DNA from: Nelumbo lutea | Lineage: Eukaryota; Streptophyta; Magnoliopsida; Proteales; Nelumbonaceae | NCBI GenBank assembly: GCA_022828595.1 | Contig: JAKGHH010000001.1 | Coordinates: forward strand, 203,751,813-203,815,812 | DNA length: 64,000 bases | Direction: 5' to 3' | Shown here: positions 56,801 through 62,589 of the stretch, in pieces | Layout of the letters: the number at the start of each line of letters is the position of its first letter | How positions within the stretch are numbered: the first letter of the stretch is position 1 | The notes under the pieces: model-generated | Told to the model about the DNA's origin: nothing | What the model saw: only the letters and a program-made list of their open reading frames with translations | The model's database searches: none | Position numbers and translations under genes: made by a program

Positions 56801-58167
56801 TGGATAATAAAACCAACATTAGGCCTGGAAGAATTTGATGTCATAGAAGCTTTCTATTGCTATAAATTAGCTATCTCTTGCATTCAGCATGAACCTCTCT
56901 GATAAAGTTCATGATAAAAAGAAATTATGTATAGCAACAGATAGCAAGCCTAGAAAAGATGAAAAAAAAAAGAAACAAAAATGAATTACAACTACTAGGG
57001 ATCCATCTAAGAATGGCTGGACTGGGTTGCAGTCAACCGTAGCCTAATCAGATGTGTTGAACCAGCCAACCATAAACCTAATTCGATCCGATCTTCAATT
57101 GGATATATATACAACCCTAATCCAACTTAGTTATTTAAGGAACAGAAAAATAGTAACTATAAACATCCTAACCATCACAATTTCACAACTTCAAGGTTGT
57201 TACATCAGGGTATTTTTTAATATAAAATTATGATTTATGTAGCTGACCCCATATAGTTGGGACAAGGCATAGATAATGATGATGAAGATGATGATGATAA
57301 TGATGATGAGGTAGGTAGATTCTAGATTGAATTAAAACCATCAATTGTGAGATGTTCTCACGTCAAACAATGAAAGAAATATTTTGGAGCAGAGTGTAGT
57401 TCAATTTTTATTTAAATGCACATGTAAACCGTTGGCCTCTGATGACTTAAGTTCAATATTTTAAATCTGAAAGGATCCACCGTGATGAGGGTGCTTATAG
57501 GTGAGTTACGGACTTGCGGTAGAAGACTGCTCTCCTCTCCTATGTAGGACTATTGGACGTCATCCTCACTCTCTCACCATAACTGTATCCCTACTCTCTC
57601 TTGATGGTAAATGCATCTCTTTCTCTAGCTTGTACTCATAATTCTCTAGCCCACCTTAAATTGCAATTTTATGATTTGCATTCCCCCCTTCTCCTCCTAA
57701 CACAAACACAAAGCAGAAACTGAACACATAAAAATGTTACCAAGAAAATAGCCACCACAACCTACATCAAAATACTGATTACTGATTACTAATACATATG
57801 GGTTCAGGTTATTAATAAAACTTATATTCATTGCTGTAGATGTTATATATGTACATATAGATAGATAGCTAGATAGATATAAGTCCTTGTGGTGTTGCCC
57901 AGTGCACCAACCCATAACACAACCTCATCTTAAATCAGGTTCTTTCAAGTTCAACTCAGCCCAACCAGATTTTGGCCCAACCTAATTCACTCTTACTTTA
58001 TACAGAAAAAAAAGTAAGGAGCACAAATATATGAGGCTACATTATCATGTTGGTAGATATAACTCGAAACAAAATTCAACCTTACGATGTCATCACCAAT
58101 CTCTGGAGTAATGCTGATGCTTCGCCTTCTTATTCTACGAGTCTCAGATATTGATCCACCGTCTGAC
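29753..58167 (-). CDS. Raf-like MAPKKK gene (At2g31010/At2g42640-like), nine 3' exons; 5' end beyond window
   Basis: Exons in coding order: 58167-58081, 49088-49004, 37149-36849, 33889-33766, 33680-33661, 33479-33323, 30370-30082, 29994-29922 and 29835-29753. All introns have GT...AG ends and every phase matches, giving 405 codons plus stop. The N-terminal part seen here is basic and Ser-rich (RRIRRRSISITPEIGDDIV). The kinase domain follows: glycine loop VGIGFFGEV, VAIK lysine, CNEISIL glutamate, HRDLKSAN catalytic loop, DFG, APE, and the C-terminal end CEYTLC. The wording matches plant Raf-like MAPKKKs of the At2g31010/At2g42640 kind, as I recall them; substrates are not known to me. The first exon starts in mid-codon, so more exons lie past 64000. 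Gene span exceeds 34 kb because introns hold retrotransposons. Tail to tail with MAX2, stops 426 bp apart. Confidence 0.9.
29922..29994 (-). CDS. Raf-like kinase penultimate exon (73 nt)
   Basis: Acceptor ATTCAG, donor CAG|GTATGT. It encodes VVYAVANEGSRLEIPEGPLG and KLIA. The following Asp codon is split with the last exon. Confidence 0.93.
30082..30370 (-). CDS. Raf-like kinase exon: catalytic and activation segments (289 nt)
   Basis: Acceptor ATGAAG, donor CAA|GTAAGT. It encodes IVHRDLKSANCLV (catalytic Asp and Asn), KICDFGLSRVM (DFG metal-binding Asp), the activation segment ending SSARTPEWMAPELI, and CDVFSLGVIMWELC. The activation segment has Arg where relatives have Gly (AGTPEWMAPE). 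Confidence 0.95.
31230..31720. repeat. Tandem repeat of about 140 bp in family-D element
   Basis: TTGGTATTTTTCAAAAACTG and GGGAGCACCCCTAGACGTGG occur twice, 140 bp apart (31273 and 31413 for the first motif). A third, diverged unit begins near 31600. The second and third units also share CCATGAATCCTGG and CAAAAACCATCTTTGACTAG or close variants. Confidence 0.75.
31600..32084. mobile_element. Family D hAT-like element, copy B (rearranged)
   Basis: It shares with copies A and C the blocks TGTGTTGATTGGATAAAATT, CAGTTCAGGTTTTGAAGCCT and the end CGCCTTGACAACTATG. The left end is obscured by the tandem repeat, and a piece of the interior is present inverted at 31155-31212. Confidence 0.6.
32103..32323 (+). 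mobile_element. LINE 3' end with 19-bp target duplication, in kinase intron
   Basis: It contains the C-terminal end of a LINE RNase H frame (SANSLSDHFAKHRINRGNCF) and ends in a poly(A) run at 32313-32322. GATAATAATATGGTAATTT (32084-32102) and GTTAGTAATAGGGTAATTT (32324-32342) match at 16 of 19 positions and look like the target duplication. It inserted at the very end of the family-D copy. Confidence 0.7.
33323..33479 (-). CDS. Raf-like kinase exon: hinge region (157 nt)
   Basis: Acceptor CTGCAG, donor CAG|GTTGGT. It encodes ILFLGACTKPPHLSMVTEYM, EMGSLYYLIHMSGHKKKLSW and RRRLKMLRDIC: the hinge and helices D and E of the kinase lobe junction. Confidence 0.93.
33661..33680 (-). CDS. Raf-like kinase 20-nt microexon
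   Basis: Acceptor TTTTCAG, donor ACG|GTACTT. It encodes RLRHPN plus one base on each side, joining ISIL(S) to (V)ILFLGACTKPP. Without it the frame breaks and the conserved SRLRHPNV motif of Raf-like kinases is lost. Confidence 0.9.
33766..33889 (-). CDS. Raf-like kinase exon: glycine loop, catalytic lysine, helix C (124 nt)
   Basis: Acceptor TTTCTAG, donor AAG|GTAGTT. It encodes FFGEVFRGIWNGTDVAIKVF, with the ATP-anchoring lysine in VAIK, and ENMEDFCNEISIL, with the helix-C glutamate. Two donor-side bases combine with the next, tiny exon to give Ser. Confidence 0.93.
34383..34456 (-). mobile_element. SINE-like 3' tail fragment
   Basis: CAACCAAGCCTAATCCCAAC followed by TATATGGGGCTGCCTACATG, next to an ATCATC run, resembles the 3' tail of Au-type plant SINEs read in reverse. 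Family assignment is from memory. Confidence 0.4.
35984..36248. mobile_element. MITE family H (about 265 bp)
   Basis: Left end GGCTATATTTGGTTGCAGTG and right end TGTACTGCAGCCAAACACAG are inverted copies. The interior repeats GCAAAT and TTTGCACT motifs. Non-coding. Confidence 0.7.
36249..36371. mobile_element. MITE family G, copy 2 (about 120 bp)
   Basis: Ends AGGCTCAATTTTGAAGGAGT and TGTACTCTTTCCAAACTGAG are inverted copies; ACAAATACAAATATG is mirrored near the right end. It is the same family as 21807-21933 and directly follows MITE H. Confidence 0.7.
36849..37149 (-). CDS. Raf-like kinase exon with linker and start of kinase domain (301 nt)
   Basis: Acceptor CTACAG, donor TTG|GTGAGC. It encodes a hydrophilic Ser-rich linker (SLPSSPHGFRMQTSGRSMPS) followed by EEWNIDFSELTVGTRVGI, the first part of the glycine-rich loop. 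The Gly codon is split across the intron. Confidence 0.9.
37738..38260 (-). mobile_element. LINE 3' end, opposite strand, in kinase intron
   Basis: A T-run at 37738-37747 is the poly(A) tail read backward. The reverse strand gives RNase H pieces such as RIMVEGDSKVMVAFVEDSQH and IGRLTNCTIPLDS, with stops. The upstream limit is uncertain. Confidence 0.65.
38290..38591 (+). mobile_element. Possible LINE 3' tail with poly(A)
   Basis: TGTACAGAGACCTTTTGTAT, then TTTAATGAATTACTTTACC and an A-rich run to 38591 look like a LINE 3' untranslated end. No coding domain supports it. Confidence 0.35.
39198..39899. mobile_element. Non-autonomous hAT-type element with perfect 8-bp target duplication
   Basis: It starts CAGTGATTTAAAAAGGCG and ends GCGCTTTTAAAAAACTG. 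CTGCCACC flanks it on both sides (39190-39197 and 39900-39907). CAGTG ends plus an 8-bp duplication are hAT hallmarks. The ends are rich in GCGCCT/AGGCGC motifs and the centre is AT-rich; no transposase is encoded. Confidence 0.8.
40138..40518. mobile_element. Family E hAT-like element, copy 1, cut by copia-2 LTR
   Basis: It aligns with 48244-48745 and 60006-60684: AAGTTTTAAATCGTGGAGGC at the start, AAGAATGACAATGCATAATA, a homopyrimidine tract (40310-40405), and CTAGGCGTATGCCTCCCATG before the end. Its right terminus is interrupted exactly where the copia-2 LTR starts. Confidence 0.7.
40519..40810 (-). repeat. 3' LTR of copia-2 (292 bp)
   Basis: It begins TGATAAAGTTTAGACC and ends CCCCTCAACA on the + strand (TGTTGAGGGG...TTATCA on the element strand). 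It is a direct repeat of 47781-48060, including ATTCTTAGGTTCAAAATAAT and GCACAAAGTCTATTGTGCCC. Confidence 0.88.
40811..40840 (-). other. Polypurine tract of copia-2
   Basis: On the element strand CTTGAGAGGGAGTGGTAAAG lies just before the 3' LTR. Confidence 0.65.
40883..41155 (-). pseudogene. Copia-2 pre-RT linker
   Basis: It contains VALRKGNRSCTLHPISNYVF, the conserved stretch that precedes the reverse transcriptase in copia pol. The frame stops there and the polypurine tract follows, so RT and RNase H have been deleted. Confidence 0.7.
41288..42200 (-). pseudogene. Copia-2 protease and integrase remains
   Basis: At about 42165 the reverse strand reads HWIIDYGASDHMIG, the protease signature with DSG changed to DYG. 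LMSVSKLT follows near 41950. The integrase tail at 41623-41288 shows a degenerate NGxVERKNRHLLETVRSLL motif (EKKNRHLLETVRSLL) and PKHFWSDVVLTYCFLFNRLP. Frames are broken throughout. Confidence 0.7.
42242..43335 (-). pseudogene. Copia-3 reverse transcriptase, RNase H missing
   Basis: 43335-42877 encodes the RT entry region (AVPEWKNAMEEDMGALIKNK, TWELIDKLEGKKPVGCR). 42670-42242 encodes KVCKLQKALYSLKQSPRAWF and the catalytic box LLAVYVDDIVVTS, then DLGDLCYFLGIKVARS and KPANT. After GGEPLSDMA the sequence runs into copia-2 protease, so the RT/RNase H boundary and the copia-3 3' LTR are lost. Confidence 0.8.
43727..44137 (-). pseudogene. Copia-3 integrase
   Basis: The frame starts at a SNKRSNTPFEIVHTDV stretch with the first catalytic Asp, followed by VGDYSHLSWVYLM where the second Asp sits. 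It ends with TPQQNGVVERKNRHILEVAR, which carries the conserved catalytic Glu, and PIRFWGDAINTVVYLIN. A short deletion after HTDV removes the usual WGP stretch. Confidence 0.8.
44232..44939 (-). pseudogene. Copia-3 Gag zinc knuckle, protease and GAG-pre-integrase
   Basis: A degenerate zinc knuckle (YCKKPRHTKDTCWKLHP) is followed by a low-complexity Thr/Ser linker, a protease signature NPTWIIDSSTSNHITS (DSG changed to DSS) and LHVPKLSSNLLLVSSLTKSQ, the GAG-pre-integrase region. One long frame of 235 codons is kept. Confidence 0.75.
44768..45923 (-). pseudogene. Copia-3 gag
   Basis: 45923-45345 contains the Gag start ITTIKFDGSNYLEWAQSAIM-like block (here TTIKFDGSNYLEWAQSAIMA) and NMKETYSQAT. 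45181-44768 continues with ERNRAFEFLAGLNSDFDILR and SQAYSLIHSEESRR (UBN2/retrotran_gag region). A gap between the frames contains stops. Confidence 0.8.
46206..46220 (-). other. Possible primer-binding site of copia-3
   Basis: CTGCTTTGATACAAA is a decayed reverse complement of the methionine tRNA primer site (TGGTATCAGAGCAG). It lies upstream of copia-3 gag and would place its 5' LTR at about 46221-46560, but no matching 3' LTR exists. Confidence 0.4.
46959..47270 (-). pseudogene. Copia-2 gag N-terminus, truncated
   Basis: It encodes MISIKLNGENYVPWAKFVEV, KVTRVVEDKPS and WEQEDAQIMTWLWNSMEP. The same block is at 54350-54592 (MTSIKLNGENYVPWAKSVEV), so both belong to one copia family. After PKINV the frame passes into CGGGT-rich sequence of another repeat. 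Confidence 0.8.
47766..47780 (-). other. Primer-binding site of copia-2
   Basis: TTGGCTCTGATACCA is the exact reverse complement of TGGTATCAGAGCCAA, the initiator-methionine tRNA site, directly next to the 5' LTR. Confidence 0.9.
47781..48060 (-). repeat. 5' LTR of copia-2
   Basis: Direct repeat of 40519-40810 with small differences; it starts TGATAAAGTTCAGACT. The outer end reads CTACCCCTCTGA rather than CTACCCCTCAACA, so the last bases are altered or lost and no 5-bp target duplication could be matched. Confidence 0.85.
48244..48745. mobile_element. Family E hAT-like element, copy 2 (right end lost)
   Basis: It starts CAATGTTTTAAAATGTGGAA, contains AAGAAGAATGAAGATGCATA and a homopyrimidine tract (48455-48585), then a GAGGCATACGCTTC/GTACGCCTCAGAGG zone. 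The terminal GCCTCCCACGCCTTTTAAAA of copy 3 is missing. Confidence 0.65.
49004..49088 (-). CDS. Raf-like kinase exon (85 nt)
   Basis: Acceptor GTCCAG, donor AAT|GTATTC. It encodes AVRAMNETLKQNRLLKEQGD then DGLLSQHN. It is isolated by about 9 kb of intron upstream and 11.9 kb downstream, and was accepted because the phase fits both sides and the sequence is amphipathic and helical rather than transposon-like. The exact donor is the least certain of the chain. Confidence 0.75.
49435..50035. mobile_element. Family D hAT-like element, copy C, with 8-bp target duplication
   Basis: It starts CATAGGTTTCAAGGCACC and ends TACCTTGACAACTAAG. GGTGGATT flanks both sides (49427-49434 and 50036-50043). The interior matches copy A without its nested insertion (for example TAGTTCCCTAGGTT and GGTTTTGAAGCCTTTAAGGG). 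Non-coding. Confidence 0.8.
51133..51813. mobile_element. Mutator-like TIR element with 9-bp target duplication
   Basis: TATTAATAA flanks both sides (51124-51132 and 51814-51822). The ends are long inverted repeats: GGGAAAATCTCTTAAAGTAC at left and ACTTTAAGAGATTTGCCC at right, with TTTTAGGAAGTTTACTTACT mirrored by AATAAGTCAATTTCCTAAAA. A 9-bp duplication with long inverted ends is characteristic of Mutator-like elements. The centre carries a family-D fragment; no transposase. Confidence 0.8.
51418..51682 (-). mobile_element. Family D hAT-like fragment inside the MULE (inverted, truncated)
   Basis: Read in reverse it matches the first part of copies A and C: terminus CATAGTTTTCAAGGCGCC, then GGGTAGTTCCCTAGGT and CATAAGAAAATTATAAACTT. 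It ends at the AGAAGAAGAAG run, so only one end remains. Confidence 0.7.
52228..53484 (-). mobile_element. 5'-truncated LINE, opposite strand, in kinase intron
   Basis: The T-run at 52228-52236 is the tail. The reverse strand encodes GNIVCFWEDVWLGD (about 53480), the zf-RVT region SWIWSESLYGFFTCASFFFAL (split here as SLYGFFTCASFFFA), the RWEERNNR linker (SLWEERNNRIFQG) and RNase H blocks VKLNFDGCSIGNPGPSGAGG, DSLRAEFLALLQ and RSANSVADSLAKQG. Several stops are present. Confidence 0.82.
52633..53010 (-). pseudogene. LINE RNase H domain fragment
   Basis: A frame of 125 codons with WRETRAAIVCSLWEERNNRI and the first catalytic Asp in LNFDGCSIGNPG. It ends at GPS-type sequence, and the rest of the domain follows in another frame at about 52400-52630. 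Confidence 0.75.
53720..53732 (+). other. Primer-binding site of copia-4
   Basis: TGGTATCAGAGCG directly follows the LTR end ...AAAACA. It matches the initiator-methionine tRNA site perfectly. Confidence 0.88.
54281..55100 (+). pseudogene. Copia-4 gag
   Basis: It starts MAATGDGGSDQKSSVMIPSD then a TAA, and continues MTSIKLNGENYVPWAKSVEV (54356) through WEQEDARIMTWLWDNIKLKI. A Gly-rich stretch and a canonical CCHC zinc knuckle (CTHCGREGHSINLC, about 54997-55038) end the region in other frames. Two or more frame breaks make it inactive. Confidence 0.8.
55329..55846 (+). pseudogene. Copia-4 RT fragment fused in frame to RNase H
   Basis: The open frame from 55382 reads METFSLVAKIDSVRVFISLE and FQLDIKNAFLYGDLLEEIYM (RT start, first catalytic Asp), then after KPGG passes directly to LEIVKYTDADWVGSMSGRRS and IVASSAEADHRAMAHTACEL (RNase H). 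The YVDD box and the RT thumb are absent. Stop at 55844-55846. Confidence 0.82.
55860..56310 (-). mobile_element. LINE RT C-terminal fragment
   Basis: On the reverse strand it reads VVCKSMEXGGFGIGNLGKKN, TALLGKWLWRCLLERERLWH and EVVEGIHG, the conserved region downstream of the LINE RT catalytic core. Stops are present and both ends are undefined. Confidence 0.7.
57232..57312 (+). mobile_element. SINE-like 3' tail fragment
   Basis: GTAGCTGACCCCATATAGTT followed by GGGACAAGGC and a GATGAT run resembles the tail of Au-type plant SINEs. Family assignment is from memory. Confidence 0.4.
58081..58167 (-). CDS. Raf-like kinase, most upstream exon in window (87 nt)
   Basis: Acceptor TATATAG, donor AG|GTTGAA. 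It encodes SDGGSISETRRIRRRSISI, then TPEIGDDIV and the first two bases of an Arg codon completed by the next exon (reading DDIVRAVRAMNE across the junction). It starts at phase 2, so at least one exon lies upstream, outside the window. The basic, Ser-rich sequence may be a phosphorylation or targeting segment; that is inference. Confidence 0.85.
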
Positions 58168-58439
58168 CTATATAATGACATTTTAATAGAAGTTAAAATA
58201 TTTTATAATTATATTTCAACACATAATGCCTTGGAAAAAAATAGATTCAAAAGAATGAACATGGACTGGGATTCAATAAATGAAAACAAATCACTGCTAA
58301 AAACAAGATTATACAATTGAAAGGAAACAAATGAATATGGTAAATAGAATTAATTGACATAACACCGGGTCTCAACTATTTGGGGTCTTGGGAAGGGTGG
58401 ACAGGATACAGACCAAAAAAAGACATTATTATTGCACAA

Positions 58440-59975
58440 AATGACCGCTCTCACTCTAATACACAATTCCCACTATTTATCTGAAGATTTTAATGCAAAG
58501 AAATGGCCCCTATTTGAGTGAAAGGAAAGGTGGCTGGAACAACAAGGTCACTAGGGCTATGAGAAGTTTTAGGGAGTTTGTAAGGAAGAACAACTTGATT
58601 CAATACAGCAGTTTCGGATCCACTTACATTGGTCAAATGGTCAAGACCCACCTATTCTAAGGAGGCTTGATAGATTCCTTTGTAATGGGGAATGGAAATT
58701 TTTCCAGATTTGGTTCACAAAACCCTAACTTCAGATATTTCAGATCATAAGCCTATCCTATTGAGAAAATTTAACAAATTAGATGGGCAGATGCTTTTCA
58801 GATTTGAAAACAAGTGGCTAAAATGATTGATCAAAGAACATGTGGCTAAAACATCCACTTTTTGCGGCTTTTGTTGAAGAGAAGTTGATAAGTTATCACT
58901 TTGAAGGAAGGCCGGGCTATACTCTAATGAAGAAGCTAATGGCTTTAATGGAGGACCTAAAAGTATGGAATAGGAAGGTATTTGGGCACATTTCAAATCA
59001 AAAAACAAAACTTCTTAGAAAAATGGCAGATTTGGAGGGGCTAGAGGAAAGGTATGTGGCGACAGAAATCAAAGGCCTAATGGCTAAAGGAGGGAGACAA
59101 GAATACATCCTTTTTTCATGCTTCGACTGGGGCTAGGAGAAGAAGAAATTTCATTTTTAGGTTGGAAGAGAATAGAATCATTGAAAACCTAAAAGAAGTG
59201 GATGAAATCAGGAATTTCTACATTAATTTGTATAGGGAAGCTCCAAACATAGAGGTATTCTTGGAAGTTAGAGCTTGGAAGATTTGGGGAGGGCTTAAGA
59301 GATTGGTTGGAAAGAGAATTTGATGAGGCAAAGGTATGGGAAGCAGTAAGTAAATTGAAAGGTGATAAGGCTCCAGGTCCATATGGTTTTAATCTCTCTT
59401 TCTTCAAGAATTGCTGGCATGTACTAAAAGAGAACATAATGTGGGTGTTGGATGAATTCTGGCAGGAAAAGTTGATTGAGAAGGATGCAAATGCTATATT
59501 CATTTCACCAATTCCAAAAGTGGAGGGTGCTTCTAGAGTGAAAGACTTTAGACCAATCAGATTGATTTCAAGTCCTTACAAAATTATAGCAAAGGTGCTG
59601 TCTCGAAGACTAAGATCAGTTTCGCATGAAATTGTGGGCCCAACCCAAATGGCTTTGGTGGAGGGTAGGAGAATTCTTGATGAGGTGATAATTGCAGGTG
59701 AATGTGTTGATTCAAGATTAAAAAACAGCCAAGAGGGATTGATCTGCAAGCTTGACATTGAGAAAGCTTATGACCATGTAGAGTGGAGTTTCATGGAAGA
59801 AATCATGGCTAGAATGGGTTTTGCGGAGAGGTGGAAAAGCTGGATGTTTGCTTGTATTTCCTCAGTTTCTTTCTCAGTCCTTGTTAATGAAATATCCACA
59901 CCCTTCTTTCAAGCATCATGGAAACTATGACAAGGAGACCCCCTGTCTCCTTTGTGTTTGTTTTGGTGGAGAAGT
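58440..59975 (+). mobile_element. L1-type LINE ORF2 fragment (endonuclease end to RT), broken
   Basis: Endonuclease-end words appear near 58500-58700 (GGWNNKVTRAMRSFREFVRK, STYIGQM) with stops and frame changes. A link region with FRFENKWLK is near 58800 and the RT follows at 59307-59930. It ends abruptly near GDPLSPL at about 59950-59975, where the T-run of an opposite-strand LINE begins. Confidence 0.8.
59307..59930 (+). pseudogene. LINE reverse transcriptase N-terminal half (RVT_1)
   Basis: A 207-codon frame carries DKAPGPYGFNLSFFKNCW, IFISPIPKVEGASRVKDFRP, VGPTQMALVEGRRILDEVII and ICKLDIEKAYDHVEWSF, with the first catalytic Asp in LDIEKAYD. The stop after SWKL replaces the usual RGLRQGDPLSP lead-in; GDPLSPL follows the stop. 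The FADD box is missing. Confidence 0.88.
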
Positions 59976-60005
59976 TCTTTTTTTTTAGATAATGGTAATT
60001 TGTAG

Positions 60006-60684
60006 CAATTTTTTAAAACGCGGAGGCGTGACGCGAGGTGTTCCACAACCTAGAGGCATGAGGCGTAATTCAAAACGCAAGAGGCGTAAGCCTCCCGAAC
60101 ACAAGGAAGCGTAAACCTTCTTAAGAGGAGGGGGGTTAGGAGGAGGATGAAGTGGAAGGGGAGATCTCATTTTTTCTTTATTTTTAATAAAAAATTTTAT
60201 ATTAAGAAGAATAAAGATGCATAACAGTAGTTTAAAGGGGGCTCTTGTCGAAAGAAGGGGCAGGGGGCAAACCATTTTCTTTCCCCTTATCTGTTCTTCC
60301 CTTCCCTTTCCTTTTCTTTTCTTTCCTTTTCTCTTTTTTTCTTCTCTTTCTTTTCCTTTTCTTTCCCTTTCTTTTCTTTTCCTTTCCTTTCCTTTCCTTT
60401 CCTTTTCTTTCCCTTTCTTTTCCTTTCCTTTCCTTTCCTTTTCTTTCCCTTTCTTTTCCTTTCCTTTCCTTTTCTTCTTTTTTCTTTTTTTTTACTGTAT
60501 TTTCATATCAGGTGTGCATGAGGCACAAGATGCGTACGCCTCTAGCACGTCTCATGAAAAAAGCGCAAGAGACGTACGCCTCAGAGGTATCAGCGCCTCT
60601 GGCATATGCCTTAGGGCGTTTTGGAAGCACCTCACCTGGAGGTGTGCCTCCAGGCGTACGCCTCCCACGCCTTTTAAAACACTG
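60006..60684. mobile_element. Family E hAT-like element, copy 3, with 8-bp target duplication
   Basis: It starts CAATTTTTTAAAACGCGGAG and ends GCCTTTTAAAACACTG. Flanks ATTTGTAG (59998-60005) and ATTTCTAG (60685-60692) match at 7 of 8. Inside is a 190-bp homopyrimidine tract (60290-60490) and sub-terminal GTACGCCTC/GAGGCGTA motifs. It interrupts an opposite-strand LINE end. No transposase. Confidence 0.75.
60290..60490 (+). repeat. Homopyrimidine (CCTTT)-type tract, about 200 bp
   Basis: Almost only C and T, built from CTTTC, CCTTT and CTTTT units. Open frames through it are composition artefacts. Shorter equivalents are in the other two family E copies. Confidence 0.9.
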
Positions 60685-61218
60685 ATTTCTAGTAATTAAA
60701 GAATCATAGGATACATCTAACAAACTCCCCACAAAGAGGTTTGAGGTACAGCCTCTAAACTATATCATAAAGCTTACAAGTGAGCCCAAAAGAGATGATT
60801 CCAATGTACCCCTTGTTTGGCTAGAAACTCTGCCAACCCATTTGCCAATCTTCTTTCCCACTGAACTGTGACTGAGATATTTGATGTCAACCACTTAAAT
60901 CTTCTAACGCCCCCTATAGAACCAGGCTGCAATCTCCAGCTCTCTTAGTTATGGGCCTTATTAGCCTACTTTTATTTTCTTTAATTATCTCTTTAGTGCT
61001 GACTGCCCCATTAAGGGCATCCAAATAATTGTACTCAGACTTAGAATTATTAATAAAAGTGATGAAAGGGGACTAGAGAGAGAGGTTCGATTTCTTCTTT
61101 TCTCTCTTCCCTTTTCTTCTTCCACAACCTATTGCTGAAACTTCTTTTCTTCTTCTTTTTCCCTCTCTTTTCTTCTTGTCTTGCATTATCTGAATTGCTA
61201 TAGGTGTAGTTTTCAACT

Positions 61219-61232
61219 TGGAACCAGAGCGG
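61219..61232 (+). other. Primer-binding site of copia-5
   Basis: TGGAACCAGAGCGG is a slightly altered TGGTATCAGAGCGG. It places the end of the 5' LTR near TTTTCA at 61215. Confidence 0.6.
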
Positions 61233-61680
61233 GTTCTCACTTTCGACTTTTCTCTCCTTTCTTTGCCCATACATAGTGTGTGTGGAAAACTGATCGGTTA
61301 ATCAATCAGCTACTTATGCAGCCCAGTTAGGAAGGTTTTTGGAGAGTTTTGTGGAGGTTTTTCATCCTTAGTTGAAGCCCAGGGCAGGTTCTTGGGGATT
61401 TTTCCCAAAAACCCGAGATAATTGGATAAGCCTTGTTATAGGTCATAGAGACAGTTTAAACCAGGCACTTGGGGATCGGAGGTAAGACTTTTGTTTTCTA
61501 TTAGGGGTGGTTTTGGTTGGAATAAAATCCGGAACCTCTGGAAGGGCCGGTTGAAGTTTCTCTCTTTCTCACCATCCTGCAGAACCATGTGAAACCCTAA
61601 TTTTGGGGGGTTGTGAGGTTGTTCTTTGCTAAGAACAATAAATCTATCCTAGTAAAGCCCCAATTTGATTTTGGGAAGCT

Positions 61681-62470
61681 ATGACTACTATGAAGCTAGA
61701 TGGGACCAATTATTTAGCTTGGTCTCAATCTATTAAGATACGTGCGTGTAGAAGAGGAAAATGGGGTTATATTATTGGGAGCAAGAAGAAACCAAAGGAG
61801 GAGGATCCTACCTATGAAAGGTAGATACAGGAAAACTAAACAGTAGTGGGTTGGCTAGTGTATTCTATGCAACCACACATTAGTTAGCATTACCTATGGA
61901 TGGAAACTGCAAAAGAAGTGTGGGGTAGTGTCACAAAGACCTATTCCAAAAAGCTTAATGTTTTTTGAGCCTACAAATTGAAGCATAATGTGAATAATCT
62001 AAGACAAAGGGAGAAGCCCTTGGCCGTCTACTTCTCTATGCTGAAATATCTTTGGCAAGAGATTATTCTGATGGGGACTGTTGTTTGGGGTTGCACAAAG
62101 GATGCAGAAACAAATAGGAGGTTGTTGGAGAGAAATCGGGTTTTTGAATTCCTCACCTGACTCAACTCAGAGTATGACATTGTGAGGCAGAATATTTTAG
62201 CAAAGGATAAGGTGACTTTGTCTCAGTCATATGCTATGGTGAGCAAGTTGATCACTATGCTAATGCGGCGATGAAGCCTAAACACACTAAAGACGCATGT
62301 TGGAAGCTACATCCAAAGCTTGTTCCTACTAGATTCAAGAAAAAATGGTGGGAAAAAGGTTGAAACAAGAAAAGGTGGAAATGCAACACCTCTTCACAAG
62401 GTGAACAAGGACAGAGTGGAGAGAAGGTGGTGGGAGAATAGCTTACAACCGCCAAGGCTGAATATGAGAA
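61681..62470 (+). pseudogene. Copia-5 gag
   Basis: It begins MTTMKLDGTNYLAWSQSIKI and RACRRGKWGYIIGSKKKP, followed by MQPHISQHYLWMETAKEVWG. 61978-62160 gives KHNVNNLRQREKPLAVYFSM and ERNRVFEFLT then a stop, and KDACWKLHPKLVPT lies near 62287. Stops and frame changes occur about every 100-200 bp. Confidence 0.8.
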
Positions 62471-62589
62471 GTACGGTCAAATCATCAGTCACTTCGAGTC
62501 CATTGCTATAGCTCCTTCAGAGTTCCCTCCTTTACATATGCTCATTTAGGTATTCATGCCACTGCATATCATGCTTTTGTCTCAAGTAC

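Larger units (their letters stand above)
49089..58080 (-). other. Kinase intron of 9.0 kb, mostly transposons
   Basis: It contains family D copy C, a MULE inside a LINE, a second LINE, an RT-deleted copia and a LINE RT fragment. About 50050-51090 and 56320-58080 are AT-rich with no supported gene; a (TA)n run is at 56410-56432. Confidence 0.7.
59977..60940 (-). mobile_element. LINE 3' end, opposite strand, carrying a hAT-type insertion
   Basis: The T-run at 59977-59986 is the tail. After the insertion at 60006-60684, the sequence 60685-60940 matches 51823-52090 in wording (CCCCACAAAGAGG, GAGCCCAAAAGAGATGATTC, ATGTACCCCTTG, TTTCCCACTGAA). Both are the same LINE 3' region. Confidence 0.65.

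Noticed and set aside
60217..60699. Two overlapping open frames of 160 and 146 codons
   Set aside because: Both run through the homopyrimidine tract of family E copy 3 and encode Phe/Leu/Pro/Ser repeats only.
61050..61274. Lys/Arg/Glu-rich frames on the - strand
   Set aside because: They run through the CT-rich end of the copia-5 LTR and leader.
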